Shown in pieces: positions 1-9,202 of a DNA stretch of 64,000 nucleotides. Made by a program: the position numbers and the translations under genes. The notes under the pieces were generated by a model. That model searched no databases. It worked only from the letters and a program-made list of their open reading frames with translations, and was not told where the DNA came from. Origin of the DNA: Paracoccus sp. MBLB3053 (GTDB lineage: Bacteria > Pseudomonadota > Alphaproteobacteria > Rhodobacterales > Rhodobacteraceae); the NCBI RefSeq assembly GCF_031822435.1, contig NZ_JAVQLW010000001.1, positions 1,495,501-1,559,500 on the forward strand. Reading direction: 5' to 3'. How positions within the stretch are numbered: the stretch's first letter is position 1; every line of letters starts with the position of its first letter.

Positions 1-154
1 GTTCTTTCGAACCTCGCTTGCACATGAATACGAAATGCTTGCAGAGACCTTTGGCTGGTCCGAGACAGAGTTCCAGCAGATGAACCTTTGGGCCCTCGAC
101 GCTGCCTTTTGCGACAATGTCACTCGGGACCGACTGAAACAGGAGCTTTCATGA
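1..154 (+). CDS. add: Adenosine deaminase, C-terminal end (partial)
   Basis: The window opens inside this gene. The reading frame starting at base 2 encodes about 50 residues, beginning [20 protein letters not shown] and ending RDRLKQELS. This looks like the final helices of a bacterial adenosine deaminase, which hydrolyses adenosine to inosine in purine salvage. The stop codon overlaps the start of upp in an ATGA arrangement, so the two genes are translationally coupled, and add-upp is a common pair in Rhodobacterales. The metal-binding part of the enzyme lies upstream and cannot be seen, so the call rests on the C-terminal flavour and the neighbour. Confidence 0.7.
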   Translation, partial: FFRTSLAHEYEMLAETFGWSETEFQQMNLWALDAAFCDNVTRDRLKQELS

Positions 155-786
155 CCCATCAGCATCTGACCGTCGTCGACCATCCTCTGGTGCAGCACAA
201 GCTGACGCTGATGCGCGACAAGACCACCTCGACCGCAAGCTTCCGCCGCCTGCTGCGCGAAATCAGCCTGCTGCTGGCCTATGAGGTCACACGCGAGCTT
301 GAGATGACCACGACCCGTATCGAAACTCCGCTTCAGCCGATGGACGCGCCGCTGCTGGAAGGCAAGAAGCTGGCGCTCATCTCGATCCTGCGCGCAGGAA
401 ACGGGCTGATGGACGGCATCCTTGAGCTGATCCCGGCCGCTCGAGTGGGGTTCATCGGCCTTTATCGCGACCCGGAGACGCTTCAGCCGGTCGAGTATTA
501 CTGCAAGGTCCCGAGCGAGCTTGATTCGCGCATGTCGATTGTGGTCGACCCGATGTTGGCGACCGGCAATTCCTCGGTTGCGGCGATCGACATGCTGAAG
601 GCCAAGGGCGCGCGCAATATCCGCTTCCTCTGCCTGCTGGCCTCGCCCGAGGGTGTCGCGCGCATGAAGGAAGCCCACCCCGACGTGCCGATCGTGACGG
701 CGTCTCTGGACGAATGCCTGAACGATCACGGCTACATCGTCCCCGGTCTGGGCGATGCGGGCGATCGTATGTTCGGCACAAAGTGA
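151..786 (+). CDS. upp: Uracil phosphoribosyltransferase
   Basis: A 211-residue cytoplasmic enzyme of pyrimidine salvage that makes UMP from uracil and PRPP. The length is usual for the family. The PRPP-binding loop is visible as [11 protein letters not shown], the [11 protein letters not shown] segment lies upstream of it, and the family's C-terminal uracil-binding end is present as [19 protein letters not shown] longer reading frame opens further upstream, but the ATG at 151 overlaps the stop of add (ATGA) and gives the expected N-terminus [18 protein letters not shown]. It is probably in one operon with add. Confidence 0.95.
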   Translation: MTHQHLTVVDHPLVQHKLTLMRDKTTSTASFRRLLREISLLLAYEVTRELEMTTTRIETPLQPMDAPLLEGKKLALISILRAGNGLMDGILELIPAARVGFIGLYRDPETLQPVEYYCKVPSELDSRMSIVVDPMLATGNSSVAAIDMLKAKGARNIRFLCLLASPEGVARMKEAHPDVPIVTASLDECLNDHGYIVPGLGDAGDRMFGTK

Positions 787-856
787 GCCGCGGTTAACCT
801 GACGTTCAGCCTCGCAGCCCTATCAACAACCAAGCGACGATTCGGCGAGGTTGTAG

Positions 857-1837
857 ATGTGGATTCTGTTGGGGCTGATCCTGTGGCTTGCGACTGCACC
901 GGCCACCCGGGCGGTTGATCTGCAGCCTGCCGAGATGCCCCCGGCCGATTTCTCCATGCGCCAGTATATCGACAGCAAGGGATGCGTTTTCCTGCGCGAT
1001 CCCGGCGGAAGGTGGCTGCCGCGCATTGCGCCCGATGGCGGGGTGATCTGCGGCTATCCTCCAAGCCTTTCGCAACGCGGGTTCGGCGGACGTCCCCGGT
1101 TATCGGCCCTTGACCCGCAGCTTGGAAAGGACCCTGCCGAGACGCTGCGCGAACGGCTGGTGACGGCGGTCGTGACCAATCTTCGCGAGGGAGAGGGAGC
1201 ATGGGATGCACGTGCGATGGAGCCTCTTCCCGATCTCGGGCCAGAGCCCGCCGACACCTCTCCGATCGATATCTTGAGGCAGTCGTTGCGTGCGGCACCA
1301 GTACTCCGGCAAGGCATGGCCCGCGAGTTCCGCCCAGATCTGCGCCTATGCGAACTTCTTGGTTATGACAGGGCCGAACCGGTCCCTGCGGGTACAGGAA
1401 TCGATCCGGCGATGGGCTACTGCACGGGAATGAGGCCCATCGAACGGCACGCCCCCCACGCGCCATCTGAAATTGCGCCGCGCGGCGGGACCGCCCCTGC
1501 GATGCGCCAGCCCAAGGCAGATCGACCGGGGCGTCGGGCCAAGACGGGCCAGCCCGCCGCGATGCCGGTCGCAAGGCCCGAGGCGAAGGAGGCGGTCAGT
1601 CAGGTGCTCCTGGACCCAGGGGCGCGTTATGTGCAGATCGGCCGCTACGTTGATGCCGAAGAGGCCGAACATGCGATCCGCCGCGCGTCACGGTTGGGTT
1701 ATCCGCTGCGACGCGCCCGCGACGGCGTTGGAGGGGCGCATCTGGTCCTTGCCGGACCTTTTGATTCGCGCGAATCGATCATCCGGGCGCTTGATGGTGT
1801 CCAGCGTGCGGGATTTCGCGATGCCACCCCGCGCTAG
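857..1837 (+). CDS. Exported SPOR-domain protein
   Basis: A 326-residue protein with an N-terminal signal sequence (about residues 1-19, ending TRAVD) and a C-terminal SPOR-like domain at about residues 252-326 (ARYVQIGRYVDAEEAEHAIR and the later VLAGPFDSRESIIRAL). SPOR domains bind peptidoglycan strands lacking stem peptides, so the protein probably acts in the periplasm at the septum or cell wall. The middle is Pro/Ala/Arg-rich linker with no recognisable domain. A GAGG ribosome site at 847-850 supports the start at 857. The function beyond wall binding is unknown. Confidence 0.7.
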   Translation: MWILLGLILWLATAPATRAVDLQPAEMPPADFSMRQYIDSKGCVFLRDPGGRWLPRIAPDGGVICGYPPSLSQRGFGGRPRLSALDPQLGKDPAETLRERLVTAVVTNLREGEGAWDARAMEPLPDLGPEPADTSPIDILRQSLRAAPVLRQGMAREFRPDLRLCELLGYDRAEPVPAGTGIDPAMGYCTGMRPIERHAPHAPSEIAPRGGTAPAMRQPKADRPGRRAKTGQPAAMPVARPEAKEAVSQVLLDPGARYVQIGRYVDAEEAEHAIRRASRLGYPLRRARDGVGGAHLVLAGPFDSRESIIRALDGVQRAGFRDATPR

Positions 1838-1843
1838 GCGCGG

Positions 1844-2860
1844 CTACTGATCGCAAATCTCCTGCAGCGCAACCCAGTCGCGTGTGCTCAGCACGGGTTT
1901 CGGGGCGGCGGTGCGGAAGGGATCGGCCTCGATCAGTCCCAGCACCGCCTCGCCAGTCGGGTCCAGGGACCGCGCGTAGGGTTCACTCGAAATCGAGGCG
2001 CGTGCGAAATAGCCAAGCACGGCCTCGTCCTCCGCCTGGACTATCGGATCGGACAGCAGTTTCTCGCCATATCCGGACAATGCACCTGCCGGGAGACTGC
2101 CCTTGGTCAGAAGATGAAACGTGGCCCTTGGGCCGGCATAGCGCAGCGCATCCAGCATTGGATCGGAAGCGGCTGCAACGGCTTGGGCCGCAAGGATGTG
2201 CCCGGCTGTCACTTCGGGTTCGACGCCTTCCGCTATCACGTCATTGCCGATCACCGTCAGAGGGCCGGGCAGTCGCCTCGCGCCCTTGAGAGGTGTGGGC
2301 AGAACCGCCAAATCAGCATCAGGCCCGATCAGGCGGGCGGCGAGGCGATGACGAACCATGTCTCCTGCGGGTCGGGAGCATGCACCGCCGACGGCTTTCT
2401 CGAGCTCGGCCAGGACGATCCGCCCGATCTCGCTGCGCTGCGCCGGCGGTGCGATATCTGCGGCATGGCGCATCAATGCCGGCGGAACCCAGATGGTCGC
2501 GGCAAAGGCTATGGCACCGATGGTCGCGACCACAATCCAGTTGCGCAGGCGGCGGCTGGGGGGGCGGTTGGCCTCGATCACATTATGGATCTTCTCGATG
2601 GCCGAAATCATGAGATCGTCCTCGATCTCGAGCAACTCGCCATCATTGCGACCGGGGGCGTAGCGCGCCGGCATTTTTCCAGGATTGAGCCTGATGACCG
2701 CCGGCAGCGACCAATGCGTCAGTGGTGTGTCGGATTTCAGATCGGTCACGATCAAAGTCGCGTCTCCGAACGAGACGATGACGTCACGCAGGTCGGCTTC
2801 CGGCGCCTCGCGCCAGCTTCCTGCGGCTTCAAGCCGCTGATATTTGTTCAGCGCGGTCAT
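1844..2860 (-). CDS. One-pass membrane protein of unknown function
   Basis: A 338-residue protein. An N-terminal cytoplasmic part of about 105 residues reads like a small PH-like or regulatory module (DVIVSFGDATLIVTDLKSD). One transmembrane helix follows (NWIVVATIGAIAFAATIWV, about residues 106-126), then a soluble domain of about 200 residues. The soluble domain loosely resembles an M48-type peptidase fold in which the HExxH helix is replaced by GHILAAQ, so any peptidase activity would be lost; this comparison is weak. It is convergent with the SPOR gene and lies downstream of rpoH on the same strand. I do not recognise the family. Confidence 0.6.
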   Translation of the reverse strand: MTALNKYQRLEAAGSWREAPEADLRDVIVSFGDATLIVTDLKSDTPLTHWSLPAVIRLNPGKMPARYAPGRNDGELLEIEDDLMISAIEKIHNVIEANRPPSRRLRNWIVVATIGAIAFAATIWVPPALMRHAADIAPPAQRSEIGRIVLAELEKAVGGACSRPAGDMVRHRLAARLIGPDADLAVLPTPLKGARRLPGPLTVIGNDVIAEGVEPEVTAGHILAAQAVAAASDPMLDALRYAGPRATFHLLTKGSLPAGALSGYGEKLLSDPIVQAEDEAVLGYFARASISSEPYARSLDPTGEAVLGLIEADPFRTAAPKPVLSTRDWVALQEICDQ

Positions 2861-3043
2861 TCTTGCGCCACGGGCTCCCGCTGCACGAATGCGAGCATAT
2901 GTGAACGCCCGGCACCGTCAACATGGGTGCTGGCGCCTCGTGCGCTTTTGCGGGAACGAGCCGCCACAGAAAGTGAGGGCTCGGAATGCCGCAGCGGCGG
3001 GATCTGCCGATGCAAGTTCACGCGAAGTTCGGAATCCTGGACC

Positions 3044-3949
3044 TCAGCCGTTCTCGGGCACCGGAATGCCGCGATCACGCGCGAGTTCCCGGATTCGGTT
3101 CTGAAGCTTTTCAAAGGCGCGCACCTCGATCTGCCGGATCCGCTCTCGCGAGACCTCGTAGCGGGTCGACAGGTCTTCAAGGGTCATCGGATCGTCGCGC
3201 AGGCGACGTTCCATCAAGATGTCCTTTTCTCGGTCGTTCAGCACATCCATGGCAGAAATCAGCAGTTCGCGGCGGGCGTGCAGCTCATCGGCTTCGGCAA
3301 AAGCCTCGGCCTGGTTTGCATCCTGATCCTCGAGCCAGTCCTGCCATTGTGCGGCGGATTCGCCGTCGCCCGAACCAACGCTTGCATTCAGCGACGCATC
3401 GCCGCCGGAAAGTCGGCGGTTCATATCGATGACTTCCTGTTCCGAGACGTTCAGGTCATGCGCGATCTGCGCCACGTTTTCGGGCCGCAGGTCGCCTTCC
3501 TCCATCGCGCCAAGCTTGGATTTTGCCTTGCGAAGGTTGAAGAACAGCTTCTTCTGCGCCGAAGTGGTGCCCATCTTCACCAATGACCAGGAACGCAGGA
3601 TGTATTCTTGGATCGAGGCCCGGATCCACCACATCGCATAGGTCGCAAGCCGGAAGCCCTTTTCAGGGTCAAACCGCTTCACGGCCTGCATCAGCCCCAC
3701 ATTGGCCTCGGAAATCACCTCGGCCTGAGGCAGGCCATAGCCGCGATAGCCCATCGCGATCTTGGCGGCGAGCCGCAAGTGGCTTGTCACCAGCCGCTTG
3801 GCCGCCTCGGGGTCCTCATGATCCACCCAGGCCTTGGCCAGCATGTATTCCTCTTCCGGTTCCAGCAGGGGAAACTTGCGGATCTCCTGCAGGTAGCGGT
3901 TCAGGCCCTGTTCAGGGCTGGGGGCTGGAAGGTTCTCGTAGTTGGCCAT
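3044..3949 (-). CDS. rpoH: RNA polymerase heat-shock sigma factor RpoH
   Basis: A 301-residue group-3-like sigma-70 family factor that directs RNA polymerase to heat-shock promoters. Region 2 is seen in HLRLAAKIAMGYRGYGLPQ and ATYAMWWIRASIQEYILRSW. The RpoH box QKKLFFNLR at residues 132-140 distinguishes sigma-32 from other sigma factors. Region 4 carries the helix-turn-helix EDLSTRYEVSRERIRQIE near the C-terminus. Many alphaproteobacteria have two rpoH copies, and which one this is cannot be told. It is transcribed in the same direction as rluD, with a short gap of 45 bases. Confidence 0.95.
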   Translation of the reverse strand: MANYENLPAPSPEQGLNRYLQEIRKFPLLEPEEEYMLAKAWVDHEDPEAAKRLVTSHLRLAAKIAMGYRGYGLPQAEVISEANVGLMQAVKRFDPEKGFRLATYAMWWIRASIQEYILRSWSLVKMGTTSAQKKLFFNLRKAKSKLGAMEEGDLRPENVAQIAHDLNVSEQEVIDMNRRLSGGDASLNASVGSGDGESAAQWQDWLEDQDANQAEAFAEADELHARRELLISAMDVLNDREKDILMERRLRDDPMTLEDLSTRYEVSRERIRQIEVRAFEKLQNRIRELARDRGIPVPENG

Positions 3950-3994
3950 GTGAAAATCCCTTTCCCGCGCAGTGGCGGGTCTGTGAGAACGCGA

Positions 3995-5053
3995 TCATGG
4001 CGTGCCCGGTTCCGCGAGGGAAGGCCCCCTTGCCGAACCGGCACGCAATATGTCCAGAAGTTCTGCCATGTCGGATGGCAGGGTGCTGGTGAAGGCCAGC
4101 TTTTCGCCGCTGACCGGATGTTCGAAGCCAAGCTCGGCGGCATGCAGCGCCTGACGCGGAAAGGCCGCGATCGCCGAGGCGGCATCAGCCCCAAGAGCCT
4201 TGGCAGAAGGTTTGCGGGAACCACCATAGACCGGGTCGCCGACCAGCCCCAGTCCGGCATGTGCCATATGCACGCGGATTTGATGTGTCCGCCCGGTTTC
4301 CAGGCGACACTCGACCAGCATGGCAGAAGGCGGGGCGCCAAAACTCTCGACCAGACGCGCTCGGGTAACCGCATGTCGACCGCGTTCAAAGCTGACCGCC
4401 TGGCGCTGGCGGTCGCTGGGATGGCGGCCAAGCAGGGTGGTGATGCGAAGCACGCCGCCGGGTTCGAAGGCGAGCCCTTTCAGACCGCGCAGACGGGGAT
4501 CGGCGGCGTCAATCATGCCATGGGCGATCGCCAGATAACGGCGATGCGCCGAATGATCCGCGAATTGACGCGCGAGCCCCTGATGGGCGCGATCGGACTT
4601 TGCCACGACGAGCAGGCCCGAGGTTTCCTTGTCGATGCGATGGACAATGCCGGGCCGAGCTGCTCCGCCGATCCCCGACAGACTGTCGGCGCAATGCGCA
4701 AGCAGCGCATTGACCAGCGTACCGTTCGGGGCGCCGGGGGCGGGATGGACGACCATTCCCGCTGGTTTGTCCACCACGATCAGTTCGTCATCCTCGTAGG
4801 CAATGTTCAGCGGAATCGCTTCGGGTAGGGCCTCAAGGGGTTCGGGCTCTCCGATCTCGACGCGGTATTCGCCCGGCTCGGCCTTCGCCTTGCCATCCGA
4901 AACCGGTCCCGACGGACCGCAGACCGCGCCCTCGGCGATCAATTTGCTTAGGCGCGAGCGGGACAGGGCAGCCTCCTCTGGCGCGAGGCTGGCTAGGGCC
5001 TTATCAAGCCGATCGGACAGTCCCTCGGGGACCAGGATGAGGATTTCGGACAT
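3995..5053 (-). CDS. rluD: 23S rRNA pseudouridine synthase, RluD type
   Basis: A 352-residue RNA-modifying enzyme. An N-terminal S4 RNA-binding domain (RLDKALASL...SRSRLSKLIAEG, residues 15-42) precedes the catalytic domain. The catalytic motif GIVHRIDKETSGLLVV places the active-site Asp at residue 141. ETGRTHQIRVHMAHAGLGLVGD follows in two parts. The family converts specific uridines of the large-subunit rRNA (RluD: 1911/1915/1917 in E. coli). The reading frame extends 70 codons further upstream, but the start at 5053 gives the normal N-terminus MSEILILVPEGLSDRLDK. That start overlaps the divergent gene at 5052 by two bases. Confidence 0.92.
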   Translation of the reverse strand: MSEILILVPEGLSDRLDKALASLAPEEAALSRSRLSKLIAEGAVCGPSGPVSDGKAKAEPGEYRVEIGEPEPLEALPEAIPLNIAYEDDELIVVDKPAGMVVHPAPGAPNGTLVNALLAHCADSLSGIGGAARPGIVHRIDKETSGLLVVAKSDRAHQGLARQFADHSAHRRYLAIAHGMIDAADPRLRGLKGLAFEPGGVLRITTLLGRHPSDRQRQAVSFERGRHAVTRARLVESFGAPPSAMLVECRLETGRTHQIRVHMAHAGLGLVGDPVYGGSRKPSAKALGADAASAIAAFPRQALHAAELGFEHPVSGEKLAFTSTLPSDMAELLDILRAGSARGPSLAEPGTP

Positions 5054-5357
5054 GGCACGGGATGATAGGGCGGAACCGGGGGCCGAGGAAGCGCTGCCGA
5101 TGCTGCGCTGGCTGCGTATCCTCGTGACCTCGCTGGCCGCGGTGATGGGGATCGGGGTGCTTGCGATCGTCGCGCTGCTCTGGCTGCGCCTATCCGAGGC
5201 GCCCTTGCCGGAACTGCCCGAACAGATCGCGCTGCCCGAGAATGCGAAACCCGCGGCCGTCACCTTTGCTCGCGACTGGGTCGTCGTGGTGACGGAAGCG
5301 GGTGAGATCCTGCTTTACGACAAGCAGGGCGAATTGAAGGATCGCGTTTCGCCTTAG
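5052..5357 (+). CDS. Small membrane protein, DUF6476-like
   Basis: A 101-residue protein with one transmembrane helix at about residues 23-48 (ILVTSLAAVMGIGVLAIVALL) followed by a short soluble domain (VTFARDWVVVVTEAGEILLYDK). It resembles the small conserved Rhodobacterales family annotated as DUF6476, recalled from memory and not checked. Its ATG overlaps the rluD start on the opposite strand, so the two genes share a bidirectional promoter region. Its stop overlaps that of the convergent ubiK gene by four bases. An upstream in-frame ATG at 4803 would run entirely inside rluD and is rejected. Function unknown. Confidence 0.6.
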   Translation: MARDDRAEPGAEEALPMLRWLRILVTSLAAVMGIGVLAIVALLWLRLSEAPLPELPEQIALPENAKPAAVTFARDWVVVVTEAGEILLYDKQGELKDRVSP

Positions 5358-5596
5358 GACTTGGCTTCAAGCGCTTCGATCTTGGCGCGCAGTTCGGCGT
5401 TCTCGGCACGGGCCTTGATCGCCATCTCGCGTACCGCTTCGAATTCCTCGCGGGTCACGAAGTCGCGATCGGCCAGCCAGCGGTCGAGCCAGTTGTTAAA
5501 CGCGGTCTGTGCCTCGTCCTTAGCGCCCTGAGCCACGCCCATGGCATTGGTCATCAATTTCGAGAGATCGTCGAAGAAACGGTTGTTGGCGGTCAT
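5354..5596 (-). CDS. ubiK: Ubiquinone biosynthesis accessory factor UbiK-like
   Basis: An 80-residue protein (MTANNRFFDDLSKLMTNAMG...) with an amphipathic N-terminal half and a C-terminal coiled coil (EEFEAVREMAIKARAENAEL, continuing to EALEAKS). This is the layout of the UbiK/YqiC/BMFP family, which assists the aerobic ubiquinone biosynthesis complex and associates with membranes. The length matches the family. The ATG at 5594-5596 is preferred over one 15 codons upstream because MTANN gives the family-like N-terminus. It overlaps the convergent gene's stop codon. Confidence 0.8.
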   Translation of the reverse strand: MTANNRFFDDLSKLMTNAMGVAQGAKDEAQTAFNNWLDRWLADRDFVTREEFEAVREMAIKARAENAELRAKIEALEAKS

Positions 5597-5729
5597 GGCG
5601 GGCCTTTCGATTTCCGGTTGCCCCCTATATGGCCCCGGCATGGCCGCGGTTCAATCGGGGTCCGCATGTTGACACCGACCCCTGCGCGGCTAGCCTGCGC
5701 GCGGATGACCAGGCCCGCACGAGGACCCC

Positions 5730-6620
5730 ATGATCCCCTTTCCCGACATTTCCCCCGAAATCTTCACCATCGATCTTTTCGGCATGTCGCTTTCGCTGCG
5801 CTGGTACGCGCTTGCCTATCTCGTGGGACTGGTCGTCGGCTGGCGGATCCTGGTCTGGCTCATGCGACGGCCCGCGGTCTGGGGCGACCGCGCCCCGATG
5901 CGCCCTGAGCAGGCCGAGGAACTGCTGAGCTGGGTGGTTCTTGGTGTGGTCCTGGGCGGGCGCCTGGGCTTCGTGCTGTTTTACGAACCGGCCTATTACC
6001 TCGCCAATCCAGGCCAGATCCTGCAACTTTGGCACGGCGGGATGTCATTCCATGGCGGCTTCCTGGGCGTGGTCGTGGTTGCCTGGCTCTACTGTAGGCG
6101 TCACGCCATCCCGCCGCTACGCCTTGCCGACGCGCTTTCCGTCGCCGCCCCGATCGGGCTGGGGCTGGGGCGCGTCGCCAATTTCATCAATGCCGAATTG
6201 TGGGGCCGCCCGACAGATCTCCCCTGGGGCGTGATCTTTCCGGGCGAGGCCGCGCAATTTTGCCCCGGCGTAACCGGGATCTGTGCCCGCCACCCGAGCC
6301 AGCTTTACGAAGCGGCACTGGAAGGCGTTCTTCTGGCCCTTGTCCTGTTCGGGGTCGTGCGCCGCGGCGGGCTACGCCGTCCGGGGCTGGCGCTGGGTAT
6401 CTTCGTCATGGGCTACGGCATCTCGCGCTTCATCGTCGAGTTCTTTCGTCAGGCCGACGCACAGTTCATCACCCCCGACAATCCGTTGGGTCACGTCGTC
6501 GGGGGGCCTTTGCTGGGGCTCAGCATGGGGCAGGTTCTGTCGCTGCCGATGATCATGATCGGTCTTGTCTTCTTGCTGCGCGCAAGATCGCGTCCGCCGG
6601 TGTCGCGGGCGACGGCATGA
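5730..6620 (+). CDS. lgt: Prolipoprotein diacylglyceryl transferase
   Basis: A 296-residue polytopic inner-membrane enzyme that transfers diacylglycerol from phosphatidylglycerol to the lipobox cysteine of prelipoproteins, the first step of lipoprotein maturation. The Lgt hallmarks are visible: [13 protein letters not shown] (about residues 100-112, with the essential His), the signature [16 protein letters not shown], and [12 protein letters not shown]. Several hydrophobic helices span the protein and the length is typical. Its stop overlaps the next gene's ATG (ATGA), so it heads an operon with the methyltransferase gene and pgeF. Confidence 0.96.
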   Translation: MIPFPDISPEIFTIDLFGMSLSLRWYALAYLVGLVVGWRILVWLMRRPAVWGDRAPMRPEQAEELLSWVVLGVVLGGRLGFVLFYEPAYYLANPGQILQLWHGGMSFHGGFLGVVVVAWLYCRRHAIPPLRLADALSVAAPIGLGLGRVANFINAELWGRPTDLPWGVIFPGEAAQFCPGVTGICARHPSQLYEAALEGVLLALVLFGVVRRGGLRRPGLALGIFVMGYGISRFIVEFFRQADAQFITPDNPLGHVVGGPLLGLSMGQVLSLPMIMIGLVFLLRARSRPPVSRATA

Positions 6621-7675
6621 CACCACTTGCACGCCTGATCGCCTCGCGCATCCGGCTCTCCGGTCCGATGCGGCTGGATGAATACATGGATATCTGCCTG
6701 CTCCATCCCGAGCATGGCTACTACGCCACGCGCGATCCGTTTGGCGCGGCGGGGGATTTCACGACGGCCCCCGAGATCAGCCAGATGTTCGGTGAAATGA
6801 TCGGGCTGGCCCTGGCTCAGGCCTGGATGGATCAGGGCGCGCCCAGCCCATTCACCCTTGCTGAGATCGGTCCGGGGCGTGGGACGCTTATGGCCGACAT
6901 CCTGCGCACGATCCGCATCGTGCCGGGCATGTCCGAGGCGGCTCGCGTGGTGCTGATCGAGGCCTCGGCCCATCTGCGCAGGGTCCAGCAGGACAGGCTG
7001 GGTCCTGTCACGCATCTCGATCATGTCGCGCAACTGCCTAAGGGACCGCTTTTTCTGGTCGCGAATGAATTCTTCGATGCGCTTCCGATTCGCCAGTTTC
7101 AGCGGATGGATCAAGGCTGGGCCGAGCGGATCGTGGCGCTGGATCCCGATGGAATGCTGACCCTTGGGCTTGCCGCACCCGAGCCCGGGCCCGACGCGCC
7201 TGTAGGCACGATCCGGGAAGCCTGTCCTGCCGCCGGTCCCATTGCATCCGAGATTGCGCGGCGGATCTCCGAAGAGGGTGGCTGCGCCATTCTGATCGAC
7301 TATGGCAATTGGGACGGAAACGGCGACAGCTTCCAGGCGCTGCGCCTGCACAAACCGGAAAATCCGCTGGAAAACCCGGGCGAAGCAGACCTGACCGCCC
7401 ATGTCGACTTCCTGCCGATTGCCTTGGCGGGAAGGGCGGCCGGGTCTCGCGTCTCGCGGATGGTTACGCAAGGCGAATGGCTTTCGCGGCTGGGAATCGC
7501 CGCCCGAGCCGAACGTCTGGCGGCTGCCGGCGACAGTGGTGCAAAAGCCGCGCTTCATCGCTTGACCGCACCGGGTGAAATGGGTCAGCTATTCAAAGTT
7601 CTGGCATTCTGGGCGCCAAATGCCGCCGATCCGCCCGGTTTCGAACCCTTGGAGCCTGATGCAAACGACGCTTGA
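6617..7675 (+). CDS. Class I SAM-dependent methyltransferase, COG1565/NDUFAF7 family
   Basis: A 352-residue protein. The SAM-binding motif is [17 protein letters not shown] (about residues 84-100), and the family N-terminus [20 protein letters not shown] is intact. [13 protein letters not shown] is a family-specific segment. The mitochondrial relative NDUFAF7 dimethylates an arginine of complex I subunit NDUFS2, and whether the bacterial protein does the same is not established here. The start at 6617 overlaps the lgt stop (ATGA). A longer frame from 6200 lies inside lgt and is rejected. The gene overlaps pgeF by 17 bases. Confidence 0.88.
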   Translation: MTPLARLIASRIRLSGPMRLDEYMDICLLHPEHGYYATRDPFGAAGDFTTAPEISQMFGEMIGLALAQAWMDQGAPSPFTLAEIGPGRGTLMADILRTIRIVPGMSEAARVVLIEASAHLRRVQQDRLGPVTHLDHVAQLPKGPLFLVANEFFDALPIRQFQRMDQGWAERIVALDPDGMLTLGLAAPEPGPDAPVGTIREACPAAGPIASEIARRISEEGGCAILIDYGNWDGNGDSFQALRLHKPENPLENPGEADLTAHVDFLPIALAGRAAGSRVSRMVTQGEWLSRLGIAARAERLAAAGDSGAKAALHRLTAPGEMGQLFKVLAFWAPNAADPPGFEPLEPDANDA

Positions 7676-8423
7676 GATACTGACCCATCCGCTGCTCGAA
7701 CCTGTGCGGCATGGTTTTTTCACCCGCCGCGGGGGAGCTTCCTCCGGCCTCTTTGCCGGGCTGAATTGCGGCTATGGCTCCAGCGATCAGGGCGAGATCG
7801 TCTCGATCAACCGTGGGCGTGTCGCCGACGCCATGGGGGTCACGATTGACCGGCTCGCGACCGTCCACCAGGTGCATTCGCCCGACGTGGCCGTGCTGCG
7901 CAAGGGCGATCTGCCTGCGACCTTCGCCAAGATTCGCGCGGACGGGATCGTGACCGACCAGCCGGGCGTCGCCCTTGCCGTTCTGACTGCGGATTGCCAG
8001 CCGATCCTGCTGGCCGATCCGGATGTGGGCGTCATCGGTGCTGTCCACGCGGGTTGGCGGGGGGCGCTTGGCGGGGTGATCGAAGCAACGGTGGGCGCGA
8101 TGACGGATCTGGGCGCGGCCCATATCCGTGCCGTCATCGGCCCCTGCATCAGCCAGGGCGCCTATGAAGTCGGCGAAGGCTTCATGGAGGACGTCTTGGC
8201 CGAGGACCCCGGCCATGACCGCTTCTTTTCGGGCGGGCCGAATGGCAGGCCGATGTTCGACCTGCCCTCATTCGGGCTGATGCGTCTGCGCGAGGCCGGG
8301 GTCGAGGCGGAATGGACGCGGCACTGCACCTATTCCGATCCCGATCGATTCTATTCCTATCGTCGCAGCACGCATCAGAACGAAGCCGATTATGGCCGCC
8401 TTATTTCGGCCATCTCGCTGTAA
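7659..8423 (+). CDS. pgeF: Peptidoglycan editing factor PgeF (laccase-domain protein)
   Basis: A 254-residue cytoplasmic protein of the YfiH/DUF152 family, long annotated as polyphenol oxidase. Zinc-site segments are visible: TVHQVHSPDV, LTADCQPILLAD and VHAGWRGALGG. Published work on E. coli YfiH gives it a role in removing misincorporated residues from peptidoglycan precursors. The start at 7659 gives the normal N-terminus [20 protein letters not shown], and the upstream 28 codons lie in the overlapping methyltransferase gene. It is the last gene of the lgt operon and is convergent with the GntR gene 12 bases downstream. Confidence 0.9.
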   Translation: MQTTLEILTHPLLEPVRHGFFTRRGGASSGLFAGLNCGYGSSDQGEIVSINRGRVADAMGVTIDRLATVHQVHSPDVAVLRKGDLPATFAKIRADGIVTDQPGVALAVLTADCQPILLADPDVGVIGAVHAGWRGALGGVIEATVGAMTDLGAAHIRAVIGPCISQGAYEVGEGFMEDVLAEDPGHDRFFSGGPNGRPMFDLPSFGLMRLREAGVEAEWTRHCTYSDPDRFYSYRRSTHQNEADYGRLISAISL

Positions 8424-8435
8424 GTGACCTCCGTA

Positions 8436-9197
8436 TCAGGGGGTCGGGCGGGCGTCGCGCAATTGCTGCCGATAGCGGGTCTGGCTGTTCTTCAGATGCT
8501 GCCGCATCGCCTGTGCGGCCGCTTCGGGATCCGCATTCTGGATTGCAGCAAGGATCGCACCGTGTTCCTGTTCCAGCATCCGGCTGTAATCTGGCGCGGC
8601 GGCGACCTCTGCTTCCTTGGCCAGCATTCGGCGCGGAATCATGGCAATCCCGATCAGCTGCAGAATCTCGCTGAAACGGGGGTTGTTTGTGGCTTGCGCG
8701 ATCGCGAGATGAAAGGCGAAATCCGCCTCGGAGGTCGGCTCGCCGGCCCGCGAAAGTTCGGTGAGGCGGTGATAGGCCTCGATGATGGCCTCTTCCTGGG
8801 CGGGTGAATGACGCAGGGCGGCAAGTGCCGCGGCATCTCCCTCAAGCGCGGTGCGCAATTCAAGGATTTCGATGATCGAGGAAACGCGGGCCGTGTCGAC
8901 TTCACGAAACGGCAGGCTGGTTTCGGCCGCAGGCAGGACGAAGACCCCTGCGCCCTGCTTCGGCTCGACGATTCCATCGGCGCGCAGCGCGGCGATTGCC
9001 TCGCGAACGACGGTGCGACTGACCCCGAAATCCTGGGTCAGCCGCGATTCCGAGGGCAGTCGGTCGCCGGGCTTGTATTCGCCCGACTGGATCTGCCGAC
9101 GCAAGGCATCGCGCACCGTGACGACAAGGGTGGCCCCTGCTGGCGTGTTTCCATCTTCTTTCATGCGGGGTCTCATTCCTTGGCTATCGTGCTTCAT
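8436..9197 (-). CDS. GntR/FadR-family (FCD) regulator of the uronate genes
   Basis: A 253-residue regulator. The winged helix lies at about residues 26-91, with GDRLPSESRLTQDFGVSRTV and VVREAIAALRADG. A C-terminal FCD ligand domain follows (residues 105-245, with metal/ligand residues such as FAFHLAIAQATNN and the His of EQEHGAILAAI). It is the last gene of a leftward run udh - aldehyde dehydrogenase - gntR, only 5 bases after the dehydrogenase gene, so it is probably co-transcribed with its targets. The DNA-recognition helix nearly matches that of the second GntR protein at 31990. Later Met codons at residues 8 or 12 are possible starts. The inducer is probably a uronate-derived intermediate (inference). 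Confidence 0.85.
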   Translation of the reverse strand: MKHDSQGMRPRMKEDGNTPAGATLVVTVRDALRRQIQSGEYKPGDRLPSESRLTQDFGVSRTVVREAIAALRADGIVEPKQGAGVFVLPAAETSLPFREVDTARVSSIIEILELRTALEGDAAALAALRHSPAQEEAIIEAYHRLTELSRAGEPTSEADFAFHLAIAQATNNPRFSEILQLIGIAMIPRRMLAKEAEVAAAPDYSRMLEQEHGAILAAIQNADPEAAAQAMRQHLKNSQTRYRQQLRDARPTP

Positions 9198-9202
9198 CCT
9201 GC

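Noticed and set aside
3583..4828. Plus-strand frames of 169 and 406 residues across rpoH and rluD
   Set aside because: They are shadows of two well-supported minus-strand genes.
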